Below are positions 1-7,293 of a stretch of DNA of 64,000 nucleotides, in pieces. Location: assembly GCF_004684085.1 (NCBI RefSeq), contig NZ_SRHZ01000002.1:37946-101945 (forward strand), given 5' to 3'. This DNA comes from Stenotrophomonas maltophilia (GTDB lineage: Bacteria; Pseudomonadota; Gammaproteobacteria; Xanthomonadales; Xanthomonadaceae). The notes beneath the pieces are model-generated. The model worked only from the letters and a program-made list of their open reading frames with translations, ran no database searches and had not been told where the DNA came from. The first letter of the stretch is position 1; every line of letters starts with the position of its first letter. The position numbers and the translations under genes were made by a program.

Positions 1-88
1 ATGGTCCCTCCTGCGAGTAACCAGCCTCATAGTGAATCTGCATCAATGCTCAAGAAGCTGATTCGGCCAGGATTAGGGAAGGACAGAG

Positions 89-1351
89 GTGTCTGAGAAT
101 TTCTTTCGTAAAGAAGTGTTCGAGGCTAGACGCAACGAGTCAATCGGCCGCATCTCAGTATCACAACCGCTTGGAATCACGGTACTCTCCTGGCTGGCGA
201 TGTTATTTGCAGCGGCGATCATCTGCGTGCTTCTCTTTGGAAGCTATTCGCGTCGTACCCCCGTCGCCGGGCATCTAAGCCCTTCCAAGGGACTCTCTGT
301 CATCTTGGCACCCTCCACTGGCGTTCTTACGGAACTACTAGTTCAGGAAGGAGCGCAGGTGGCAGCAGGACAACGCATTGCGGTGGTCATAGTACCCCGG
401 GCCACCGAAGGGGATGGAGATACAGCAAAGGCCATTGACGACAGGCTCCGCTATAGGAGACTGAGTCTCGACTCCGAGTCGGCGGCTGAGATGCAGCAAC
501 TCCTGCGCAAGGAACGGGCTTTAGCTGCACAGGTCGCGGCCGCCGAATTGGAAACTAAAGTGCTGAATGGTGAGATAGTCACTCGGCGCGAGCAAGCGGC
601 AATTGTTGCCTCGATTGTTGACCGAATGCGGCCGCTTACCGCAGAGGGCTTCGTTAGCCAACTCCAAGTCGACGAACAGATCGCGCGCAAACTCGACTTT
701 GCCGCCCAGGTGAGCTCACTGGAGCGTCAGCGCGCACAGAATGCACGCAACCTCAGTCAGCTTCGGCTTGGCATGGCAGATGTCACCGAGCAGATGCTGG
801 CCGCGAAGGCAGTCCATGCGCGACAGTTTGCCACGCTTGACCAAGAACGCATCGAGAATGACGCTAGGGGCTCGCTTGAAATACTTGCTCCTATATCAGG
901 AATTGTCTCCCTCCAGGGGGTAAAGCCGGGCCAGAGCATCCAGGCCGGTCAGCATTTGCTAAGCCTCATCCCGCAGGGCGACGTTCTTGAGGCAGAGTTC
1001 GATGTGCCAAGCCGAGCGATCGGATTCATATCAGAAGGTGACACCGTACACCTGCGTTACTTAGCGTTCCCTTATCAGAAGTTCGGGCATCACCTTGGAA
1101 GGGTGTCTCGGATCAGCGCCAGCGCCTCAATGCCTGACAATCGTCAGTCGATGATCAACGGGAACGACGCAGACGCTAAGTATCGCGTTGTTGTTAAGCC
1201 GAATTCACAAGTCGTGTCAGTGTATGGCAGGAACGAATCCCTTCGTGCGGGCATGCTGATCGAAGCAGACGTAATAGGTGAAAAAAGGACACTGGGTGAA
1301 TGGCTTTTTGAGCCGCTCATTTCAGTTAAGGGAGCGCTTTCAGGCTCTTAG
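89..1351 (+). CDS. HlyD-family periplasmic adaptor of a bacteriocin exporter
   Basis: Membrane-fusion adaptor expected to join the inner-membrane ABC exporter encoded at 1967-4093 to an outer-membrane channel. The 420-residue protein has a short cytoplasmic N-terminus, one membrane span at about residues 28-53, a lipoyl-type half (SPSTGVLTELLVQEGAQV), a long charged coiled-coil region at about 125-260, and a second lipoyl/beta-barrel part beginning with EILAPISGIVSLQGVKPGQS. This order is that of CvaA/HlyD adaptors. The start is GTG, chosen because an AGGGAAGGA ribosome site lies 5 bases upstream. The gene comes first in the cassette, before the peptide genes. Base composition is visibly less GC-rich than the rest of the window, suggesting transfer. 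The family is sure; the role with the neighbouring peptides is inferred from position. Confidence 0.88.
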   Translation: MSENFFRKEVFEARRNESIGRISVSQPLGITVLSWLAMLFAAAIICVLLFGSYSRRTPVAGHLSPSKGLSVILAPSTGVLTELLVQEGAQVAAGQRIAVVIVPRATEGDGDTAKAIDDRLRYRRLSLDSESAAEMQQLLRKERALAAQVAAAELETKVLNGEIVTRREQAAIVASIVDRMRPLTAEGFVSQLQVDEQIARKLDFAAQVSSLERQRAQNARNLSQLRLGMADVTEQMLAAKAVHARQFATLDQERIENDARGSLEILAPISGIVSLQGVKPGQSIQAGQHLLSLIPQGDVLEAEFDVPSRAIGFISEGDTVHLRYLAFPYQKFGHHLGRVSRISASASMPDNRQSMINGNDADAKYRVVVKPNSQVVSVYGRNESLRAGMLIEADVIGEKRTLGEWLFEPLISVKGALSGS

Positions 1352-1356
1352 AAAGA

Positions 1357-1398
1357 TTCCAGAAGTATCTGGAACCATGGTGCAAGAGAAAGCACCAT
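1357..1398 (+). promoter_or_regulatory. Two adjacent perfect hairpins ahead of the first peptide gene
   Basis: TTCCAGA at 1357-1363 pairs with TCTGGAA at 1368-1374 around a 4-base loop. ATGGTGC at 1377-1383 pairs with GCACCAT at 1392-1398 around an 8-base loop. Both stems are perfect. They sit just after the hlyD stop and a few bases before the AAGGAGA ribosome site of the first peptide gene, with no T-run. A role in RNA processing, stability or translation control is inferred. Confidence 0.6.
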
Positions 1399-1417
1399 CA
1401 CTAAAGGAGAAGTGCAA

Positions 1418-1564
1418 ATGTTGGAGATGAATTCGGAACAGGTTGAGCTGGTTGACGGTGGAGCAATGTCCACCGAGAGCAAAATCGTAATTGCAGCCGG
1501 TTGGCTCGTGTCGCCGGTGCTCGGCTTCGGTATGACCGTCGGCTACTACGTAAACGCAAAGTAA
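1418..1564 (+). CDS. Double-glycine-leader peptide 1 (probable bacteriocin precursor)
   Basis: A 48-codon gene with a strong AAGGAGA ribosome site 7 bases before the ATG. The leader MLEMNSEQVELVDGG ends in the Gly-Gly that C39 exporters cut after, with the usual acidic and hydrophobic pattern. The predicted mature peptide is about 33 residues, small and hydrophobic, with a Gly/Val-rich helix and the ending GYYVNAK. These are the marks of class II microcin or colicin V-type precursors. It lies between the adaptor and the C39 exporter, and the next gene has the same plan. The target and activity are unknown; a signalling peptide is the main alternative. Confidence 0.82.
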   Translation: MLEMNSEQVELVDGGAMSTESKIVIAAGWLVSPVLGFGMTVGYYVNAK

Positions 1565-1599
1565 TCCTGCATTAATTTAACCGAGTATGGAGAGGTAGC

Positions 1600-1737
1600 A
1601 TGAAGGAAATGACGAACGAAGACGTGGCCAAAATCGAAGGTGGCTTCGTGCACTTCCTAGCCCCGGCCATGGGCGCATATTTCATGGCTGGATACAACAT
1701 CGGTAAGGATCTCGCTGCGCGCGACAACGCGCGTTGA
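1600..1737 (+). CDS. Double-glycine-leader peptide 2 (probable bacteriocin precursor)
   Basis: A 45-codon gene with a GGAGAGG ribosome site just before its ATG and 35 bases after the previous stop. The leader MKEMTNEDVAKIEGG ends in Gly-Gly. The predicted 30-residue mature peptide has a hydrophobic, small-residue front half and a charged tail containing GYNIGKDLAARDNAR. With peptide 1 it could form a two-peptide bacteriocin, since the leaders are alike but the mature parts differ. Its tail closely resembles that of the third small protein (1775-1912). Function is inferred from the leader and the neighbouring C39 exporter; no activity can be read from sequence. Confidence 0.82.
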   Translation: MKEMTNEDVAKIEGGFVHFLAPAMGAYFMAGYNIGKDLAARDNAR

Positions 1738-1774
1738 CGTAGCCACTCGCTCTTTCATTCAAGTGAGAACAGAA

Positions 1775-1912
1775 ATGGCGAAGAATAGAGGGCTTCACTC
1801 TGTTTTCGGGATCCTCTTGGCAGCTTTGGCGGTAGCAAGCGTTGGCTACTCAATGGGCAAGAGTCTCGCCCTTGCTGACAACAGCGCACCGGCAGCAACT
1901 AGTCAAATCTGA
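1775..1912 (+). CDS. Small membrane protein resembling peptide 2 without a leader; possible immunity protein
   Basis: A 45-codon gene after the two precursor genes, with a weak ribosome site (AGTGAG). It has no Gly-Gly leader. A basic N-terminus (MAKNRG) is followed by one hydrophobic helix at about residues 9-24 and then GYSMGKSLALADNSA. That tail matches peptide 2 at G-Y, G-K, L-A and D-N in the same spacing, so the two probably share ancestry. No other immunity gene is visible in the cassette. A membrane protein that mimics the bacteriocin helix could protect the producer, but this is inference. It could also be a third exported peptide with an unusual leader, or a decayed copy. Confidence 0.6.
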   Translation: MAKNRGLHSVFGILLAALAVASVGYSMGKSLALADNSAPAATSQI

Positions 1913-1921
1913 AGTTAATGG

Positions 1922-1951
1922 TTGAGGGTGGGGGTACTCCCCCACCCTCAA
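1922..1951 (+). promoter_or_regulatory. Perfect 13-bp inverted repeat between the peptide genes and the exporter gene
   Basis: TTGAGGGTGGGGG (1922-1934) pairs perfectly with CCCCCACCCTCAA (1939-1951) around a TACT loop. It begins 10 bases after the last small gene. No T-run follows, so a standard terminator is unlikely; a partial terminator or an RNA-stabilising stem is more likely. It also argues that translation of the exporter starts downstream at 1967, not at the in-frame TTG at 1922 inside the stem. Confidence 0.7.
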
Positions 1952-1966
1952 TCAAATGGGCCATGG

Positions 1967-4093
1967 ATGAAGAAGAAAACACACGTTGTACTTCAATCTG
2001 AGGCCGCGGAATGCGGTATCGCATGCGTGGTTATGCTTGCATCATACTTTGGGCACGGGATCGGGCTCTCTGAGGCTAGGCGGCGATTTCGAGTATCCCT
2101 CAAGGGTGCCAAGCTGAGCCAGTTAATTGCCATGGCGCAGAGTCTCGGGATGTCTACTAGACCCGTCAGACTTGAAATAGAACATGTTCCAGACCTTAAG
2201 CTTCCCTGCATCATTCACTGGAGGCTAAATCACTTCGTCGTGCTTACGGGCGTGTCCGGAAAACACATGACGATCATTGATCCGGCGATTGGTGAAAGAC
2301 GCGTTTCGATCAGTGAGTTTAGCGATAGCTTTACCGGCGTGGCTCTAGAGGCCACACCAGCGTTCGGCTTCAAGAAGAAGAGAAGACCGCCTCCTGTCTC
2401 TCTATCTGAGCTTACCGGGCCAGTTCATGGCTTACATACCTCACTCGCGCAGATTGCCTTCCTCTCAATTGGCCTACAGGTTCTTTTAGCCACTGCACCC
2501 TTCTATATGCAGTGGGTCGTGGATCATGCGCTTGTGTCAGCTGACACGAATCTCCTTGCCGTACTGGGGTTGGCCTTCGGCGTAGCGCTACTGTTGCAAG
2601 TGGTCATCGGATTCTTTAGGGGATGGGCGGTTATTCACCTATCTGCACTGTTGGGGGTGCAATGGCTCGCAAACGTCTTTGCGCACGCGATTCGTCTGCC
2701 GATGGATTTCTTTGAGAGGCGTCACCTAGGCGACGTCACTTCGCGCCTATCTTCCCTGCAAGCAATTCAGAAAACGCTGACAACGAGCTTCGTCGAGGCG
2801 CTAATCGATGGCCTGATGACGGCGGTAGCGCTGGTTCTTATGTTCGTTTACAGCTGGAAGCTCGCACTAATCAGCGTCGGTGCCATGGCAGTCTATCTGG
2901 CCACAAGGGCATGTTTATTCCAGCACCTTAGAGATCGTACCGAGCAGCAACTAGTAGCCGCGGCCAATCAAGAGACGCATCTTTTGGAGTCCATTCGGGG
3001 AATTCAAAGTATCAAGGTGTCGGGCAAAGAGATTGGCAGGGAGACGACATTCCTGAATTTGATCCATACAAGCGTGGACAAGGAAGTGCGGCTATCGCGC
3101 ATTTCTCTGAGCTTCTTCTCAATAAGCCAAATGATTTTTGGCATCGAGCGTGTCGCTGCGATCTGGATTGGTGCGTGGCTAACTATTCAGGGGATATTTT
3201 CGGTTGGAATGTTGATCGCATATCTGGCGTACAAGGATCAGTTTTCCACAAGGGTGGGCTCCTTGGTTGACAAGTGGATGGAACTCCGAATGCTCCGCCT
3301 ACATGGTGAGCGCCTAGGGGATATCGTCCTAGAGGATTCAGAGAACCAAGTGCCCACGCTTGCGACGCCGGACACCAAGTTCGGCGACATTGCCGTTGCT
3401 GGCGTCGGATTCAGGTATTCAGAGAGCGAGCCCTGGATCATCAGAGATTGCAGCTTCACAGTCCGGCAAGGCGAGTCAGTCGCAATCGTCGGCGCGTCAG
3501 GCGGAGGAAAGACAACGATGTTGAAGCTAATCCTTGGGCTGCTGAATCCGTCGGAAGGCTCAGTCCAAATAGATGGCATTGACATCCTCACGATTGGCGC
3601 GTCGAGGGTAAGGAGTCGCATTGGGACCGTCATGCAGGATGACCAGCTGTTTGCCGGCAGCATTGCTGAGAACATTTCATTCTTTGATCCAGAGATGGAT
3701 GCTGATCGAGTGAGATGGGCGGCGACTCTTGCCTGCGTCCACGACGATATTGTCAGTATGGCCCTTGGATATGATGGCCTTATAGGCGACATGGGGAGTT
3801 CGCTTTCTGGCGGACAAAAGCAAAGAATTGTTCTCGCGCGCGCGCTTTACAGAATGCCGGATATCCTTATTCTGGATGAGGCCACGAGCCACTTGGATGT
3901 CATGCGGGAGCAAGCCGTTAACATTGCGGTGAGAGAACTCAACCTCACCCGCATCATAGTCGCCCACCGGCCAGAGACAATCGCCTCTGCGGATCGCGTT
4001 CTGGTTCTCGAAGGAGGACGAGTCGTTCAGGAGTTTCCCGGCAGCGCCGTGGGCTTGCCACGGAGCAATGGAGTGAACTCTGCTTCATGCTAA
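1967..4093 (+). CDS. Peptidase-C39 ABC exporter for double-glycine peptides
   Basis: A CvaB/LagD-type exporter that cuts Gly-Gly leaders and pumps the peptide out. From the ATG at 1967 the protein has 708 residues. The N-terminal C39 protease carries QSEAAECGIAC (catalytic Cys16) and a later HWRLNHFVVL with catalytic His, followed by IDPA with Asp. A six-span membrane domain occupies about 150-430. The C-terminal ATPase has Walker A VGASGGGKTT, signature LSGGQKQR and Walker B DILILDEATSHLD, with the usual late His (VAHRPETI). An in-frame TTG at 1922 lies inside a strong hairpin and is a poor start. With the adaptor at 89-1351 it would need an outer-membrane channel encoded elsewhere, since none is present here. 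Confidence 0.93.
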   Translation: MKKKTHVVLQSEAAECGIACVVMLASYFGHGIGLSEARRRFRVSLKGAKLSQLIAMAQSLGMSTRPVRLEIEHVPDLKLPCIIHWRLNHFVVLTGVSGKHMTIIDPAIGERRVSISEFSDSFTGVALEATPAFGFKKKRRPPPVSLSELTGPVHGLHTSLAQIAFLSIGLQVLLATAPFYMQWVVDHALVSADTNLLAVLGLAFGVALLLQVVIGFFRGWAVIHLSALLGVQWLANVFAHAIRLPMDFFERRHLGDVTSRLSSLQAIQKTLTTSFVEALIDGLMTAVALVLMFVYSWKLALISVGAMAVYLATRACLFQHLRDRTEQQLVAAANQETHLLESIRGIQSIKVSGKEIGRETTFLNLIHTSVDKEVRLSRISLSFFSISQMIFGIERVAAIWIGAWLTIQGIFSVGMLIAYLAYKDQFSTRVGSLVDKWMELRMLRLHGERLGDIVLEDSENQVPTLATPDTKFGDIAVAGVGFRYSESEPWIIRDCSFTVRQGESVAIVGASGGGKTTMLKLILGLLNPSEGSVQIDGIDILTIGASRVRSRIGTVMQDDQLFAGSIAENISFFDPEMDADRVRWAATLACVHDDIVSMALGYDGLIGDMGSSLSGGQKQRIVLARALYRMPDILILDEATSHLDVMREQAVNIAVRELNLTRIIVAHRPETIASADRVLVLEGGRVVQEFPGSAVGLPRSNGVNSASC

Positions 4094-4378
4094 CAAGTGT
4101 TAATTACAGCTCACACCGCTTCAACTATGGCACCCTGTCCTCATCCGCCTCTACTTCGAAAGAACTGGGCGGGCTCATGCCGCGTCCGTAGGCTGGTATG
4201 AGACCAGCAGCTAGGCACAGGATACTCGGTAGCGAGTGCCGCCGAGCGGCGCACACGGGCTGTCATGTCCGATATCGGCCACGAGCAGACTATCGCCGCC
4301 AGTGGTCTAAAATTTTTACACAAATGCATAACCGCCCTGCGCGGACCTACCGTTCGTCGGCCCATGACTTTCGGGGGG
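4094..4378. other. Intergenic junction between the low-GC cassette and the GC-rich chromosome
   Basis: No gene is supported here. The composition changes from the moderate GC of the export cassette to the high GC of the rest of the window. A run taaaatttttac near 4306 is AT-rich and may be part of a promoter, but no confident -35/-10 pair was found. No tRNA end, integrase or direct repeat marking an attachment site was seen. Confidence 0.4.
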
Positions 4379-4425
4379 TTGACTACAACTGTCGTCACGC
4401 AGAAAGTGACGACACGTGTAGTCAA
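4379..4425. promoter_or_regulatory. Paired BlaI-type operators upstream of the repressor gene
   Basis: Two 16-bp dyads of form GACnACAnnTGTnGTC lie at 4381-4396 and 4408-4423, 27 bases centre to centre. Together they also form a larger inverted repeat (arms 4379-4398 and 4406-4425, 18 of 20 positions matching). BlaI/MecI/CopY repressors are known to bind dyads with an ACA-TGT core, usually in pairs. The second dyad ends 14 bases before the repressor start codon, which fits autoregulation. Confidence 0.75.
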
Positions 4426-4437
4426 GGGAGTGGTGTC

Positions 4438-4824
4438 ATGCGTGGCAAGACGATCGGGGACCAGGAGCTGGCCCTGCTGCAGTACATCGATGAACATGCG
4501 CCGGCCACGGTCGGCGAGGTCGCCAGTGGCTACGGCGAGGCCCGTGGCCTGGCCCGTTCCACCGTGCTGACGATGATGGAGCGGCTGCGGGCGAAGGGGT
4601 ATCTTCAGCGCCAGCAGCAGGACGGCGTCTACCGCTACCAGGCCACCCGTGGCCCGGAGAGCGTGCTGCAGGGTGCCGTGGCCCAGTTCGTCGACAACAC
4701 CCTGCAGGGCTCGGTGTCGCCGTTCGTGGCCTACCTGTCGCAGCGCCAGCAGGTCAGCGACAACGAGCTGGCCGAGCTGGAAGCGCTGGTCGCCCAACTC
4801 CAATCGCGTCGCCACGAGGGCTGA
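4438..4824 (+). CDS. blaI: BlaI/MecI/CopY-family transcriptional repressor
   Basis: A winged-helix repressor of 128 residues, the usual size for the family. The N-terminal DNA-binding part contains EVASGYGEARGLARSTVLTM, followed by ERLRAKGYL and the wing DGVYRYQAT. The C-terminal helical part (about 75-128) would dimerise and, in family members, carries the site cut after induction. The ATG at 4438 is preceded by an AGGGAG ribosome site; reading further upstream would cross the operators. The gene is 3 bases upstream of a BlaR1-type sensor, so the two are cotranscribed. What they control besides themselves is unknown because no beta-lactamase or copper gene lies beside them. Confidence 0.9.
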   Translation: MRGKTIGDQELALLQYIDEHAPATVGEVASGYGEARGLARSTVLTMMERLRAKGYLQRQQQDGVYRYQATRGPESVLQGAVAQFVDNTLQGSVSPFVAYLSQRQQVSDNELAELEALVAQLQSRRHEG

Positions 4825-4827
4825 GCC

Positions 4828-6804
4828 ATGGACACCACGATGCTGATCCCGATGTTGGAGCGGCTGGGCTGGACCAGCCTGCAGACCGTGCTGCTGGTGG
4901 CCCTGGTGTACGGCGTGTGCCGCGCGCTGCCGTCACTGTCTGCGGCCACCCGCTGCCGCTTGTGGTGGCTGGTATCGCTGCAGGCCGTGCTCGGTCTGTT
5001 CTGGAGCCAGCCGCTGCAGCTGGCCTGGCTGCCGGCACCGCAGGCGGTGGCGATGACCGCCACGGACGTCGCCGCCGATCTGGTCTACCCGTTGGCGCCG
5101 GAAGCCTCGGCGCAGCTGCTGGCCGCGATGCCGACGCCGGACGTGCCGGCGGTGGCGTGGTGGGCGGTGGCGCTGGGCGCGCTGTGGATGTCTGGCGTGC
5201 TGTTGATGGCCCTGCGCACCTTCGGTGAGTGGCGTCGCTGCCGCGCACTGCTCGCTGCGGCCTATCCCTGCGAAGACGAGGCGTTGGTAGAGGCCCTGCA
5301 GCTGGCCTCCGATGCACACGGCGTGCGTCCTTCGCCACGGTTGTGGATGAGCGCGCAGGTGGATGCACCGCAGCTGGTCGGGCCGTTCCGCCCGGTGCTG
5401 CTGCTGCCGGCCGGCGACAATGCCCTGCAGGGTGATGCGCTGGACCTGGCCCTGACCCACGAACTGCAGCATCTGCAGCGGCGTGACCTGCAGTGGGGCC
5501 TGCTGCCCGCACTGGCCCAGCATCTGTTCTTCTTCCACCCGCTGCTGCGCCTGTCGGTGCGCGAATACGCACAGGCTCGCGAGGAAGCGGTGGATGCGGC
5601 CGTGGTCGGCCAGCACGGCGCCAGCCGCCAGGCTTACGGCCGCCTGCTGCTGCAGCTGGGTGTGGCACCGCAGCCGCACCTGGGCGTGGCCAGTGCCGCA
5701 CCGAACACCACCAGCCTCAAGCGCCGCCTGCTGTCGTTGCAGTCGCGCCGCTCCTGCCCGCGCATCCTGGCGATGGCCTTGACCGCCGTGGTGGTGGTGG
5801 TGGGCGTGGCACCGATGCGATTGGTCGCAGCACCGGTGCCGCCGGCCCCGCCCGCACCTCCGGCCGCCCCGAAGGCCGTAGTCCCGCCGGCGCCGAAGGC
5901 TCCGCCCGCACCTCCGGCGTCCGCGCGCGTGCCGGCCGTGCCGGCGGCGCCTGCTGCGCCCGCCGAACCGGCCGATGTGGAAGAACCGTCCGGTCCAGAC
6001 GATGCCGATGTGGCCTACGTCGACGATGCCGCTGGCATGGATGAGGACCATGACGGCACGACGTCCACCACCACGTCCATCACCACCTACGGTCGCCTCG
6101 ACCTGGGCAAGTCGCCCCGGGAGGCCTACGTGCTGGTGGATGGTGACGCGACCTTCGCCAACGGTGGCATCGACGACGTGACGGTGGCCCGCAGGCAGCT
6201 CGGCAAGGGCCCGGCGCTGTGGTTCCGACAGGGCGACAAGCGCTATGTGGTACGCGACCCGATGCTGATCCAGACCCTGCAGCGCGCCTACAGCGGTGCC
6301 GCAGACCTGGGGCGCCAGCAGAGCGAACTGGGCCGCCAGCAGAGCGTGTTGGGTCGCCAGCAGGGTGAACTTGGCAAGCAGATGGGTGAGATGGGGCGTC
6401 TGCAGGGCGAGGAGTCACGCCGCATCGCACTGGCCGCCGCCGAGGTAGCGCGCAGCGCGATGGCCGCCCACGACATCAACCGTGAGGCGGCTGCGGAAGC
6501 GGCGAATGCCGCGCGCGGTGCAACCCGCGATATGGCCGTTGCGCGTGAGGCTGCACGCGAAGCCGCCGCCGAGGCACGTCGTGCGATGCAGGAAGCCCGC
6601 AGCGAGGCCGCGCAGTCCGGCCGCACCCGTGACATGCAGCGTCTGGCCAGCCAACAGTCTGAACTGGCCAGCCGCCAGGCGGCACTGGGTAGCCAGCAGG
6701 CCGCGTTGGGTGAGCGCCAGGCACGCGTGCAGGCCCAGGCATCGCAGCAGGCGCAGCAGGTGATCGCACGCGCACTGGCCAGCGGCAAGGCCGAGCGACT
6801 CTGA
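4828..6804 (+). CDS. BlaR1/MecR1-like M56 membrane metallopeptidase (antirepressor)
   Basis: Expected to sense a signal at the membrane and trigger cleavage of the repressor encoded just upstream. The 658-residue protein has several membrane spans in its first 130 residues, the M56 zinc motif HELQH at 211-215, and another span near 313-337. A Pro/Ala-rich linker follows (about 338-385). The part beyond the last span is not the penicillin-binding domain of classical BlaR1. It has a small conserved-looking region (AYVLVDGDATF, YVVRDP) and then repeats of LGxQQxx at about 493-520 and 605-645 that should form a Gln/Ala-rich coiled coil. The signal is therefore probably not a beta-lactam directly. 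Family call is firm; ligand and target are unknown. Confidence 0.85.
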   Translation: MDTTMLIPMLERLGWTSLQTVLLVALVYGVCRALPSLSAATRCRLWWLVSLQAVLGLFWSQPLQLAWLPAPQAVAMTATDVAADLVYPLAPEASAQLLAAMPTPDVPAVAWWAVALGALWMSGVLLMALRTFGEWRRCRALLAAAYPCEDEALVEALQLASDAHGVRPSPRLWMSAQVDAPQLVGPFRPVLLLPAGDNALQGDALDLALTHELQHLQRRDLQWGLLPALAQHLFFFHPLLRLSVREYAQAREEAVDAAVVGQHGASRQAYGRLLLQLGVAPQPHLGVASAAPNTTSLKRRLLSLQSRRSCPRILAMALTAVVVVVGVAPMRLVAAPVPPAPPAPPAAPKAVVPPAPKAPPAPPASARVPAVPAAPAAPAEPADVEEPSGPDDADVAYVDDAAGMDEDHDGTTSTTTSITTYGRLDLGKSPREAYVLVDGDATFANGGIDDVTVARRQLGKGPALWFRQGDKRYVVRDPMLIQTLQRAYSGAADLGRQQSELGRQQSVLGRQQGELGKQMGEMGRLQGEESRRIALAAAEVARSAMAAHDINREAAAEAANAARGATRDMAVAREAAREAAAEARRAMQEARSEAAQSGRTRDMQRLASQQSELASRQAALGSQQAALGERQARVQAQASQQAQQVIARALASGKAERL

Positions 6805-6811
6805 TCGTGCG

Positions 6812-6886
6812 GTAGCGCCGGGCCACGCCCGGCGAGCGCAGCGGTGCAGTTGGCAAGGGAAGTCGCCGGGCATGGCCCGGCGCTAC
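6812..6886. repeat. Inverted pair of SMAG (GTAG) palindromes
   Basis: GTAGCGCCGGGCCACGCCCG at 6812 and its inverted counterpart ending in CGGCGCTAC at 6886 face each other between convergent genes. Each unit is itself a stem-loop starting with GTAG, as in SMAG elements of Stenotrophomonas. It may act as a bidirectional end for the two transcripts. Confidence 0.75.
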
Positions 6887-6900
6887 CCGAAGGGCCCGGA

Positions 6901-7215
6901 TCAACCGCAGCTGGCGCGCTCGATGCGGTTCTGCGCGTCCACCTGTATGGTTACGCGGTCCTGGCGGAAGTCCATGGTCACCGCCATGCCGGGTTTGACC
7001 ACCCGTGCACCGCGCGCACCGCTGTCAGCCACCAGCTTCTTGATCGTGGCTTCGTCGGCGGTCTTGCCGGTGAAGGCTTCCAGCGCCTCCGGCTTGCATT
7101 CGTGCGCGGCGTCGGCCACTGGCGCTGGCGCGGGATCGTGGGCGGTGCTGCTGCCGGCGTGGCTGCAGGCGGCCAAGGGCAGGATGGCAAGCAGGACCAA
7201 GGGATTGAGGCGCAT
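6901..7215 (-). CDS. I78-family peptidase inhibitor lipoprotein
   Basis: A predicted lipoprotein of 104 residues. It has a signal peptide with lipobox LAAC, a short linker, and a C-terminal domain with VADSGARGARVVKPGMAVTM followed by DFRQDRVTIQVDAQNRI and a terminal Cys. This is the pattern of the I78 (Aspergillus elastase inhibitor-like) family of small serine-protease inhibitors, thought to protect the periplasm from secreted proteases. An upstream in-frame ATG would add 21 residues with no signal-like features, so the ATG at 7215 is preferred. The gene ends against a SMAG repeat and converges on the M56 protease gene. Family assignment is likely; the target protease is unknown. Confidence 0.78.
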   Translation of the reverse strand: MRLNPLVLLAILPLAACSHAGSSTAHDPAPAPVADAAHECKPEALEAFTGKTADEATIKKLVADSGARGARVVKPGMAVTMDFRQDRVTIQVDAQNRIERASCG

Positions 7216-7293
7216 CGTCGGGCTCCAGGCGTGGATGGTGGCGGCAGTGTCACCGCTGCCACCGTCAGGCCGTGTCAACGCGGCCCGCTGCTG

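Noticed and set aside
1..96. Short frame from ATG at base 1 to TGA at 94-96
   Set aside because: It could be the end of a gene outside the window, but ATG at base 1 is chance and there is no ribosome site or recognisable product.
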